A stretch of DNA of 64,000 bases from Solirubrobacter deserti (GTDB lineage Bacteria; Actinomycetota; Thermoleophilia; Solirubrobacterales; Solirubrobacteraceae). The notes below the pieces were generated by a model. The model was not told where the DNA came from. It searched no databases and saw only the letters and a program-made list of their open reading frames with translations. The position numbers and the translations under genes were made by a program. Positions within the stretch are counted from its first letter, which is position 1, and each line of letters opens with the position of its first letter. The stretch covers positions 868,001-932,000 of the forward strand of contig NZ_QPKJ02000001.1 of assembly GCF_003344625.1 (NCBI RefSeq), given 5' to 3'. Positions 27,098-34,627 of this stretch are shown here, piece by piece.

Positions 27098-27220
27098 GCC
27101 ACCGCACCTGTTTCTCTCCGGCCAACCCCTGGGCCGGGCGTGCGGTGGCGTGGTGTCGGTTCGACTCCTCGTTCGTCCGCGCGCGCCCGCAGGCCCGGTC
27201 CTCATCCGAAAGGACCGCAC
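27098..27220 (+). promoter_or_regulatory. Structured leader of the ABC-F gene with alternative pairings
   Basis: GCCACCGCAC (27098-27107) can pair perfectly with GTGCGGTGGC (27140-27149), enclosing a smaller CCGGCC/GGCCGG hairpin. The same GTGCGGT can instead pair with ACCGCAC at 27214-27220, next to the ribosome site and start codon. GGTCCT (27197-27202) can pair with AGGACC (27211-27216), hiding the AAAGGA ribosome site. ABC-F genes are often controlled by ribosome stalling in such leaders. No clear uORF was found. Confidence 0.5.
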
Positions 27221-27222
27221 CC

Positions 27223-28833
27223 ATGCTCAAGGGCACCGACCTCACGATCACCCCGCTCTTCGACGGGATCTCGCTGACGCTCGACGACGGCGCACGCGCC
27301 GGGCTCGTCGGCGCGAACGGCATCGGCAAGACGACGCTGCTGCGGCTGCTGGCGGGCGTCGCTCGTCCTGATCGCGGCGCGGTCGCGGCGGGCGTCGGCG
27401 ACCGCGTCGGCTACCTGCCGCAGGACGTGCTGGACCCACGCGCGACGATCGACGACCTGCTCCGACGAGCCCTCGGGGAGGTGTGGGAGGTCCGGCTCGA
27501 GCTCGACGCGCACGAGCGGGACCTCGTCGACCTCGACGCGTACGGCGCGGCGCAGGAGCGCTTCGAGGCGCTCGGCGGCTGGGCGCTGGAGGCGCGGCTG
27601 GACGAGGCGCGCCGGCGGCTCGGGATCGAGGCGCTGGACCGTGGCGCCCGCCTCGGCGAACTGAGTGGGGGCGAGGCGGCGCGCTGCCTGCTCGCGTCCG
27701 TGCTGCTCGGCGACCCGACCGTGCTGCTGCTCGACGAGCCGACGAACCACCTCGACGCGGACGGCCGCGCCTGGCTGGCGGAGTGGCTCGCGGGCTTCTC
27801 CGGCACGCTGCTCACGGTCTCACACGACCGCGACTTCCTCGACGCGACCGTGGACCGCGTCTACGAGCTCTCGGCCGACGGGCTGGAGGTCTATGAGGGC
27901 GGCTACACGGCCTACCGCGAGGAGAAGGAACGCCGGCGCGAGCGGCTGGCGCTGCTCGTCGAGGCGCAGGACAAGAAGCGGCGCCGGCTGGAAGCCGACA
28001 TCGCGATGACGGCGCGCCAGGCCCAATGGACCGAGCGCACCGTCAGCCGCCGCGAGGCGCCCAAGCTCAAGCGCTACGCCAAGAAGGTGGCGCAGAAGTC
28101 CAAGGCGCGCGAGCACCGGCTCCGGCGCGAGATGGCGTCCGAGGACTGGGTGCGCGCGCCGCGCGAGCCGGCCGCGTTCAAGGTGCGGCTGGAGAGCGAG
28201 GACGGCGGGCGGCGGCTGGTCGCGGCGCTGCGCGGCGTGACCGTTCCGGGCGTGCTCGAGGACGTGTCGCTGACGCTGCACGCGGGCGATCGCGTGGCGT
28301 TGATCGGGCCGAACGGGTCGGGCAAGTCCACGCTCCTGCACGTGCTGAGCGGGCGGCTGGTGCCGGCGGCCGGCGAGGTGGACGTGCGCGGCGGGACGCG
28401 CCTGCTCCCGCAGGTGGGCGTCGCGGCGCTGCCCGGCGACTCCGCGCGCACGGCCGCCGACGTCGCTCTGCTGGCCTGGTTCCGCGCCCAAACGGCCTTG
28501 CCGGAGTCCGAGGCGCGGACACTGCTCGCGCACTACCGGCTCGGCGTGGACGCGATCGACCGGCCGCTCGCGACGCTCTCGCCGGGCGAGCGGGCGCGCG
28601 TGCACGTGGCGGCGATCGTCGGCGCGGGCGCGGACCTGATCCTGCTCGACGAGCCGACCAACCACCTCGACTTCGACACGCTCGAGATCATCGAGGCGGC
28701 GCTGCGCGCGTACCGCGGGACGCTCGTCGTGGCCACGCACGACCGGCGCCTGATCGAGGCCGTCGAGTGCGATCAGGTGCTGGAGGTGCGCGACAAGGGG
28801 CTGAGGGCGAACGCCTCCGCGATCAGCTCGTAG
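27223..28833 (+). CDS. ABC-F family ribosome-associated ATPase
   Basis: The 536-residue protein has two ABC domains and no membrane segment. Domain 1 has Walker A GANGIGKTTL, signature LSGGE and LLLDEPTNHLD. Domain 2 has GPNGSGKSTL, a variant signature LSPGE and ILLDEPTNHLD. Between them lies a long basic helical linker (about residues 225-315, RREAPKLKRYAKKVAQKSK) of the kind that reaches the ribosomal peptidyl-transferase centre. It may act in translation or protect against ribosome-binding antibiotics; the sequence alone does not separate these. AAAGGA precedes ATG 27223. The 3' end overlaps the next gene by 61 bases. Confidence 0.88.
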   Translation: MLKGTDLTITPLFDGISLTLDDGARAGLVGANGIGKTTLLRLLAGVARPDRGAVAAGVGDRVGYLPQDVLDPRATIDDLLRRALGEVWEVRLELDAHERDLVDLDAYGAAQERFEALGGWALEARLDEARRRLGIEALDRGARLGELSGGEAARCLLASVLLGDPTVLLLDEPTNHLDADGRAWLAEWLAGFSGTLLTVSHDRDFLDATVDRVYELSADGLEVYEGGYTAYREEKERRRERLALLVEAQDKKRRRLEADIAMTARQAQWTERTVSRREAPKLKRYAKKVAQKSKAREHRLRREMASEDWVRAPREPAAFKVRLESEDGGRRLVAALRGVTVPGVLEDVSLTLHAGDRVALIGPNGSGKSTLLHVLSGRLVPAAGEVDVRGGTRLLPQVGVAALPGDSARTAADVALLAWFRAQTALPESEARTLLAHYRLGVDAIDRPLATLSPGERARVHVAAIVGAGADLILLDEPTNHLDFDTLEIIEAALRAYRGTLVVATHDRRLIEAVECDQVLEVRDKGLRANASAISS

Positions 28834-29798
28834 GAGCGGCGCCGGACCTCGTGGTCGTGGGTGATCGTGACGACGATCACCTCCTGCGCGCCGTACTCGG
28901 CGGCGACGGCCTCGATCCCGTCGCGCACCTGGTCCGGCGTGCCGAGGATGGAGCGGCGCCCGCGAGCCTTGCGGGCGTCCGCCTCGTCCAGCGTCTCCAG
29001 GAAGCGGACGGCGGTGTCGGGCGGCGGGACCTCGATCAGCCGCCCGCGGCGCAGCATCGCGAACGCCATCTGGCTGGAGGCGGCGAGCCGCGCGGCCTCC
29101 TCCTCGGAGTCGGCGGCGAGCGCCCAGACGGCGACGGCCGTCTGCGGCGTGTCCAGCCGCACTCCGTCGCGGAACTCGCGCGCGTACAGCTGGGCGATGT
29201 CGGCGCCCTTGGGATTGATGAAGTCCGCGAACGCGTAGGGGAGACCCATCTCGGCCGCCCAGACGGCGGACTGCGGCGAGGAACCGAGCAGCCACGGCTC
29301 CGGCGTCTCGGGGCGGCCGGGGAGGACCTTCTGCAGTCGCGCGAGCGGGTTGGAGACCGTGATCGTGCCCTCGAAGTAGGCCAGCAGCTCCTGCAGCTGC
29401 TCGGGGAAGTCGTCCGGGAGCGCGTGGTTGCGGTCGCGCTGCAGCGCGTGCGTGGTCATCGGGTCGGTGCCGGCGGCGCGGCCGAGACCGAGGTCGATCC
29501 GGCCCGGGTACAGGCCCGCGAGCACGCTGAAGGTCTCGGCCACCTTGAACGGGCTGTAGTGCGGGAGCATCACGCCGCCGCTGCCGACGCGGATACGCTC
29601 GGTCGCGGCCGCGATCGGGCCGATCAGCGCCTCCGGCGACGGGCCGGCGAGCATCGGCCCGCCGTGGTGCTCGGCCACCCAATAGCGGTGGTAGCCGAGG
29701 TCGTCCGCGAGGCGCGCGAGGTCGAGCGTGTTGTGCAGCGCCTGGGAGCCGGTGGACCCTTCCGCGATCGGTGACTGATCGAGGACGCTGAGCAGCAT
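28773..29798 (-). CDS. Luciferase-like (LLM class) flavin-dependent oxidoreductase
   Basis: The 341-residue TIM-barrel protein has the family features LSVLDQSPIAEG, YWVAEHHG, GSGGVMLPHYSPFKVAE and GRIDLGLGRAAGTDP. It should use reduced FMN or F420; the MsnO8-like subgroup is the nearest in style. The substrate is unknown. ATG 29798 begins the first strand of the barrel. It is divergent from the SMP-30 gene by 24 bases and overlaps the ABC-F gene tail to tail. Confidence 0.88.
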   Translation of the reverse strand: MLLSVLDQSPIAEGSTGSQALHNTLDLARLADDLGYHRYWVAEHHGGPMLAGPSPEALIGPIAAATERIRVGSGGVMLPHYSPFKVAETFSVLAGLYPGRIDLGLGRAAGTDPMTTHALQRDRNHALPDDFPEQLQELLAYFEGTITVSNPLARLQKVLPGRPETPEPWLLGSSPQSAVWAAEMGLPYAFADFINPKGADIAQLYAREFRDGVRLDTPQTAVAVWALAADSEEEAARLAASSQMAFAMLRRGRLIEVPPPDTAVRFLETLDEADARKARGRRSILGTPDQVRDGIEAVAAEYGAQEVIVVTITHDHEVRRRSYELIAEAFALSPLSRTSST

Positions 29799-29822
29799 GC
29801 GTTCCAGGATAGGGTCCGGCCC

Positions 29823-30713
29823 ATGGGAGCTCGTGAGTTGCGCACGCTGGTCGAGGGCGGGTCCTTCTTCGAAGGGCCGCGGTGGCACGAAGGACGCTGG
29901 TTCGTGTCGGACTTCTACACCGGGACGGTGCGCACGGTCGACCCGGCAACGGGCGCGCAAGAGGTCGTGATGGAGGTGCCGGGGCAGCCGTCCGGGCTCG
30001 GCTGGATGCCGGACGGGTCGATGCTCGTCGTCTCCATGAACGACCACACGCTGCTGCGGCGGTCGCCCTCGGGGGAGGTGACCGTGCACGCCGACGTGAC
30101 CGAGTACTGCGGCGGGCACCTGAACGACCTGATCGTCGACGGCCAGGGCCGCGCGTACGTGGGCAACTTCGGCTTCGACCTGATGGAGATGGCCGACCCG
30201 GCGCCGACCACGCTCGTGCGTGTGGACCCCGACGGGACCGCGCGTCCCGAGGGCCAGGACCTGTGGTTCCCGAACGCGATGATGATCGACGGCGACACGC
30301 TGATCGTCGCCGAGACGTTCGGCGGCGGCTTCAGCGCCTTCACCATCGCTGCGGACGGCTCCTTGACCGACCAGCGGGTGTGGGGGCAGATCGCGCCGCG
30401 CGTGGCGCCCGGCTCGGTCGCGGAGATGCTCCCGAACCTCGGCTACGCGCCCGACGGCGCGACGCTCGACGCCGAGGGCCACATCTGGGCGGCCGACGGG
30501 ATCGGCGGGCCGACCTGCCGGATCGCGCCGGGCGGCGAGATCGTCGACGAGATCGAGCTGCCCGAGGACCTCGCGGTGTTCGCCTGCCAGCTCGGTGGGG
30601 AGGATGGTCACACGCTGCTGCTGTGCGCCGCGCCCGACTTCCTGGAGGTCAACCGGCGTGACGCCCGCGAAGCCGTCCTGCTCACCACCACCGTGGAGGT
30701 GCCCGCCGCATGA
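29823..30713 (+). CDS. SMP-30/gluconolactonase-like hydrolase
   Basis: The 296-residue protein is a six-bladed propeller. Typical metal-site segments are visible: FFEGPRWHEGRWFVSD (Glu), GGHLNDLIVDGQGRAYVGN (Asn/Asp) and WFPNAMMIDGDTLIVAET. It probably hydrolyses a sugar lactone or related ester in the cytoplasm; no signal peptide is present. Its stop overlaps the start of the GlcG-like gene (ATGA), so the two work together or at least share a transcript. Confidence 0.83.
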   Translation: MGARELRTLVEGGSFFEGPRWHEGRWFVSDFYTGTVRTVDPATGAQEVVMEVPGQPSGLGWMPDGSMLVVSMNDHTLLRRSPSGEVTVHADVTEYCGGHLNDLIVDGQGRAYVGNFGFDLMEMADPAPTTLVRVDPDGTARPEGQDLWFPNAMMIDGDTLIVAETFGGGFSAFTIAADGSLTDQRVWGQIAPRVAPGSVAEMLPNLGYAPDGATLDAEGHIWAADGIGGPTCRIAPGGEIVDEIELPEDLAVFACQLGGEDGHTLLLCAAPDFLEVNRRDAREAVLLTTTVEVPAA

Positions 30714-31105
30714 TTTCGTTGGAACGCGCCCAGGCCCTGATCTCGTCGGGCATCGAGGAGGCGGGGCGCCAGGGGTTCAAGCTCGCGTTCGCGGTCGTCG
30801 ACGCGTCCGGGCACCTCGTCGCTTCCGCCCGGATGGACGGTGCGCCCTGGATCGCGCCGGACGTCGCGCTCGGCAAGGCCTGGACGGCCGCCGCCTACGG
30901 CGCGCCGAGCGCCGCCCAGGGCGAGAAGATGAAGGAGCTGCACGCGTTCTCGGCGTCGATCTCCGCCGCGACCGGCGGCCGCTTCACGCCCCAGATCGGC
31001 GGGTTGCCGGTGACGGACGGGGACACCGTGATCGGCGCGATGGGCGCGAGCGGCGGCACGGGCCAGCAGGACGAGGACGTCGTGCGGGCCGCTATCGGGT
31101 CCTGA
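30710..31105 (+). CDS. GlcG/HbpS-family (DUF336) protein
   Basis: The 131-residue protein matches GlcG/HbpS: AFAVVDASGHLVASARMDGAPWIAPDVALGKAWTAA and GGLPVTDGDTVIGAMGASGGTGQQDEDV. Members are cofactor-binding or haem-binding proteins, often beside oxidoreductases and hydrolases. No signal peptide is present, so it is probably cytoplasmic. It overlaps the SMP-30 gene by four bases and the convergent DUF559 gene by 14. Confidence 0.85.
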   Translation: MISLERAQALISSGIEEAGRQGFKLAFAVVDASGHLVASARMDGAPWIAPDVALGKAWTAAAYGAPSAAQGEKMKELHAFSASISAATGGRFTPQIGGLPVTDGDTVIGAMGASGGTGQQDEDVVRAAIGS

Positions 31106-31931
31106 CGCGCGTCACGTCCCAGCCGTCCGCCGCCAGCAGCGCGTCGCGGCGCTGATCGTCGCGGCGCGTGGGCGGGCGGTCGTGGTGCGGCCCGTCGACC
31201 TCGACGATGCGCTGCTCGTCGGGCCAGTGGAAGTCCACCTCGATCTTCACGTTGACCAAGGGCTCGCGGTCCTGCGCGGCCAGGAACGCGTCCTCCTTGG
31301 CGCTGCGCGTGCCCGCCGAGCCCTGCGCGCGCAGCTCGAGCGCGCGTTCGAGCACGTGCAGATGGCGGCGGCCGTTCGCGCGCTCCATCGCGTCCTCGGT
31401 CGCGGTGAGGCTGAAGATGTGGCGGTACTCGGCCTGGTGGATGACGTAGGCGAGCTGGTGCGGCGCGAGCTCGTCGGTGAGGTCGACGCACATGCGCGCG
31501 ACGGTGGTCACGCGAATGCCGTTGTGAACGAGCACATCCCGCGGATCCAGGTTGCGGACGGTGTGCACCTCGACGCCGTCGAGCCTCCGGCGCTTCGTGG
31601 ATACCACGTGGACCCTGTGCGTGCGCCAGCGCGAGACGTCCCAAAATCGCGCCGCCGACAGGCCGCTCAGCGCGGCGTCGTCGCCGGCCGCGAGCACCGC
31701 GGCCGACCACCGTCCCTCACGCGAGAGCCCGGGATGGCCGACCGCGTACACCCCGCGATGGACCCGGTGCAGTCTTCCCGTGCCCACAGCGCGCGTGACG
31801 GCCGGTCCGCTCATGCCGGCCGCGAGCAGCTGCGCGATCGTCACGACGCCGTGCTGCCGCGCGGCGACGGTGCTGATCTCGACCGGGGGTGCCGCAGGGA
31901 GCTTTCGCTGAGCGGAAGTGGATTGCGGCAC
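31092..31931 (-). CDS. AbiEi-like winged helix fused to a DUF559 endonuclease-like domain
   Basis: The 279-residue protein begins with an AbiEi_4-type DNA-binding region (STVAARQHGVVTIAQLLAAGMSGPAVTRAVGTGRLHRVHRGVYAVGH). A central domain follows, and the C-terminus (about 205-279) is a DUF559/Vsr-like fold with VNVKIEVDFHWPDEQRIVEVDGPHHD. The Asp, Glu and EVDG positions fit a PD-(D/E)XK site. No AbiEii toxin gene is adjacent, so it is an orphan of the type common in actinobacteria. The GTG start and first residues lie inside a dispersed palindrome, so the repeat may have reshaped the 5' end. Confidence 0.75.
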   Translation of the reverse strand: MPQSTSAQRKLPAAPPVEISTVAARQHGVVTIAQLLAAGMSGPAVTRAVGTGRLHRVHRGVYAVGHPGLSREGRWSAAVLAAGDDAALSGLSAARFWDVSRWRTHRVHVVSTKRRRLDGVEVHTVRNLDPRDVLVHNGIRVTTVARMCVDLTDELAPHQLAYVIHQAEYRHIFSLTATEDAMERANGRRHLHVLERALELRAQGSAGTRSAKEDAFLAAQDREPLVNVKIEVDFHWPDEQRIVEVDGPHHDRPPTRRDDQRRDALLAADGWDVTRVRTR

Positions 31932-31937
31932 CCCCGG
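31883..31937. repeat. Bipartite dispersed palindrome, copy A
   Basis: The outer arms CCGGGGGTGCCGCA (31883-31896) and its exact complement (31924-31937) form 14 bp. The inner stem CTTTCGC-TGA-GCGGAAG lies at 31902-31918. Copy B at 38681-38735 has the same two-stem plan and much of the same sequence. This copy covers the start codon of the AbiEi-DUF559 gene. Confidence 0.8.
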
Positions 31938-31991
31938 ATCTTTACGCCGCCCGCTGTGACGGATCTACACGCGTTCGCAAGAATTCCGTGC

Positions 31992-32588
31992 CTACTTGCG
32001 CACGCGATACCGCAGGTGCGTCACGCGATTCCCCTGCACGGACGAGATCGGCCCCTCGAGCAGGTACGGGCCGTGCTCGAGCGGACGGAAGAACGGGCGT
32101 CCACCGCCGAGGATCACCGGGACCAGATCCACGTCGATCTCGTCCACGAGGCCGGCCTCGAGCGCCTGGCTGACGATCGTGCCGCCGTTGAGGCCGACGT
32201 TCTTGTCGCCCGCGCGCCGTCGCGCGGCCGCGATCGCGTCCTCCAGACCGGTGGTGACGAACTCGTACCACTCGGTCGAGCGCTCCCACCCGTCCGGGAC
32301 CGAGTGGGTGAGGACGACGTACGGGATGCCCAGCGTGTGCTTGCCGCCCCAGCCGTTGGTGATGTCGAACAGGTGGCGGCCGACGACGAAGCAGCCCGTG
32401 TCGTCGATCATCGCGCGGATGTGCGCGGCGCTCGGCTCGGTGACGTTGAGCGGGAGGTCCGGATCGGCGGTCTCGATCGTGATGTCGCCGTTGCCGTACC
32501 AGGCGAACAGGTGCTCGAAGCCGGACTCGTCCGGACCGGAGATGTAGCCGTCGATGGAGACGCTCGCGCCTGCGGTGATCTTGGTCAT
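31992..32588 (-). CDS. Dihydrofolate reductase-like (RibD C-terminal family) protein
   Basis: The 198-residue protein has the fold features VSIDGYISGPDE, GCFVVGRHLFD, VLTHSVPDG and NGGTIVSQALEAGLVDEIDVDLVPVILGGGRPFF of the RibD_C/YyaP group. It should bind NADPH and reduce an unknown small substrate; it is unlikely to be the housekeeping folate enzyme. It lies 60 bases upstream of the AbiEi-DUF559 gene on the same strand, with a palindrome between, and starts 29 bases after the S9 peptidase stop. Confidence 0.85.
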   Translation of the reverse strand: MTKITAGASVSIDGYISGPDESGFEHLFAWYGNGDITIETADPDLPLNVTEPSAAHIRAMIDDTGCFVVGRHLFDITNGWGGKHTLGIPYVVLTHSVPDGWERSTEWYEFVTTGLEDAIAAARRRAGDKNVGLNGGTIVSQALEAGLVDEIDVDLVPVILGGGRPFFRPLEHGPYLLEGPISSVQGNRVTHLRYRVRK

Positions 32589-32617
32589 GCCGCTACAACG
32601 ACGGGCGCCTCACGAAC

Positions 32618-34477
32618 TCATCGCTGGACCGCGAACCCGAGCACGCGCCCGTAGAACGCGAGCTCGGCCTCGGCGGCGCGCCGCAGGTTCTCGGCCTTGC
32701 GGAAGCCGTGCTGCTCGCCCTCGAACACCAGGTACTCGTGGTCGATGCCCTTGCGCCGCAGCGCCTCGACGATCACCTCGGACTGCGAGGGCGGGACGAC
32801 CCGGTCCTCGTCGCCCTGCAGCACGATCACCGGGACGCGGATCTTGTCGGCGTGCGTGAGCGGCGCGCGCTCGACCCACTCGGAGCGGTCGATCAGCCAG
32901 TCCAGGTAGCGCGACTCGAACTTGTGCGTGTCCTCGGCGAACGCACTGAGGTCCGCGACCCCGTAGTAATCGGCGCCGCACGCGAACACGTCCGGGTAGC
33001 GCGTCAACGCGCTCAGCACCGTCCAGCCGCCGGCGCTGCCGCCGGTGATCGTCATGCGCGCCCCGTCCACCTCGCCGGACTCGGCGAGGAAGCGCGCCGC
33101 GTTGACGGCGTCGTCGGTGTCGACGATGCCCCACTGGCCGCGCAGGCGGTCGCGGTACTCGCGCCCGTAGCCGGTCGAGCCGCCGTAGTTGACGTCGACG
33201 ACGGCGAACCCGCGCGTGGTGAAGAACTGGATCTCCGGGCGCAGGATCGCGCTCACGTGCGCGGTCGGACCGCCGTGCACGCGCACGACGAGCGGCGGCC
33301 GCTCGCCCTCCGGCCCGCGGTAGGAGGGGTGGTGCGGGGGATAGAACAGCGCGTACGCGGTCCGGCAGCCGGTCGTCGGGTACTCGACCGCGCGCGGGAC
33401 CGACACGTACTCGGCGGGTACGAGCGCTTCGCCGTCCGGGCTGAGCGGCTCGACGGCGCCGGAGTCGACGTCCAGCGCGACCACGCGCAGCCCGCGCACC
33501 GGCGAAGCGCCGATGAACAGCGCGCGCCGCCCGTCCGAGACCACGTCGACGATCCGCGTGAACTCGAGCTCCACGTCGCGCAGCGACCCGTCCTCGACGA
33601 CCGCGAGGTGATCCGCGCCCGCGCTGGAGTAGACGACCACGATCCGTCCGTCGTCCAGGAACGCGTAGTAGGACTCGCCGAACACCCACAGCGGGCCGCC
33701 GACCTCGGCCTCCAGCGCGGTCACCGCCGTCCCGTTCTCGCGATAGAGGTTCCACCAGCCGGTCCGGTCGGAGGAGTAGTGCAGCTCGCCGGACGGGCTC
33801 CACGCCGGCTGGACGATCGCCTCGGCCGCACCGCCCGCGACCCGCCGTTTCCTAAAGAGGGACAGTCCCTCTTTAAGTTCGGCCACGTAGAGCTCGGAGC
33901 CCTCCCACGGCATCCGCGGGTGGTCCCACGCGAGCCACGCGATCCGGGACCCGTCCGGCGACACCCGTGGCGCGGCGTAGAAGTCGTGCCCGGCCTCCAG
34001 CACGACCGGCTCGCCGCCCGCCAGCGGCACGGCGACGAGCTCGTTGACGTGCTCGGGCTCCGCGACGCGCTCGCGCACGCACACGAGCCAGTCGCCCGCG
34101 ACCTGCAGGTCCGCGTAGCGCAGGCCGTGCTCGACCCCCGGCTCCGGCGTCAGCGGCACCGGCGCACCGTCGCGGATCGCATAGACGCGCTGGTCGGCGT
34201 CGCGGCAGAAGTACACCGTCCCGCCGGCCACCGTGTAGGCGCCGCCGCCGTACTCGTGCACGCGCGTGCGGGCGCTCCAGCCGGCGGGGATCGCGTCCTC
34301 GCACGCGCCGTTCGGCCCGCGCGCGACGATCACGTCCCGCCCGCCCTCGAGCGAGCGCGCCTCCGACCAGTACACGTGGTCACCGTCCACCAACACGAGC
34401 GAGTGCGTCCAGCCGGGGTCGCGCGCGACGACGTCGCCGTCGACCGGTGAGGGCCAAGAGCCGAACGGAGCGTCCAT
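32618..34477 (-). CDS. S9-family prolyl oligopeptidase-like peptidase
   Basis: The 619-residue protein has an N-terminal beta-propeller (about 1-370) and a C-terminal alpha/beta-hydrolase domain. The catalytic Ser481 is in TGGSAGGW, Asp follows in LQGDEDRVVP and His in GEQHGF. There is no signal peptide, so it should cleave short peptides in the cytoplasm. At residues 201-209 the sequence KEGLSLFRK is coded by a perfect 23-bp palindrome that interrupts an otherwise normal propeller strand, in frame. ATG 34477 was chosen because longer frames run into the upstream regulator gene. Confidence 0.88.
   Translation of the reverse strand: MDAPFGSWPSPVDGDVVARDPGWTHSLVLVDGDHVYWSEARSLEGGRDVIVARGPNGACEDAIPAGWSARTRVHEYGGGAYTVAGGTVYFCRDADQRVYAIRDGAPVPLTPEPGVEHGLRYADLQVAGDWLVCVRERVAEPEHVNELVAVPLAGGEPVVLEAGHDFYAAPRVSPDGSRIAWLAWDHPRMPWEGSELYVAELKEGLSLFRKRRVAGGAAEAIVQPAWSPSGELHYSSDRTGWWNLYRENGTAVTALEAEVGGPLWVFGESYYAFLDDGRIVVVYSSAGADHLAVVEDGSLRDVELEFTRIVDVVSDGRRALFIGASPVRGLRVVALDVDSGAVEPLSPDGEALVPAEYVSVPRAVEYPTTGCRTAYALFYPPHHPSYRGPEGERPPLVVRVHGGPTAHVSAILRPEIQFFTTRGFAVVDVNYGGSTGYGREYRDRLRGQWGIVDTDDAVNAARFLAESGEVDGARMTITGGSAGGWTVLSALTRYPDVFACGADYYGVADLSAFAEDTHKFESRYLDWLIDRSEWVERAPLTHADKIRVPVIVLQGDEDRVVPPSQSEVIVEALRRKGIDHEYLVFEGEQHGFRKAENLRRAAEAELAFYGRVLGFAVQR
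33853..33875. repeat. Perfect palindrome inside the S9 peptidase gene
   Basis: TAAAGAGGGAC and its complement flank a central A. The core AAGAGGGACAGTCCCTCTT is identical to the copy at 59055-59075. On the gene strand it codes for part of KEGLSLFRK without a stop or frameshift. Such GGGACAGTCCC palindromes look like REP-type mobile repeats. Confidence 0.85.
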
Positions 34478-34627
34478 GACACCACCGTAAGGGGTGTCGA
34501 CAGCGTGTGTAAGGAACGCGACAGCGCACGTGCGCTCCATCCGCCCGATGTGGACGGGAGGCAACCGCACCACGATGGTCGCGTGTCCCCCTCCCCAGCC
34601 GTCAGCCCCGTTCGCGATACTGAGGTC

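Noticed and set aside
27155..27175. GGTTCGACTCC as the T-loop of a tRNA
   Set aside because: The flanking bases do not form a T-stem, and no acceptor, D or anticodon arms fit at the right distances.
34479..34502. GACACC/GGTGTC inverted repeat at the S9 peptidase start
   Set aside because: The arms are only six bases in GC-rich DNA and no regulator or second copy supports an operator.
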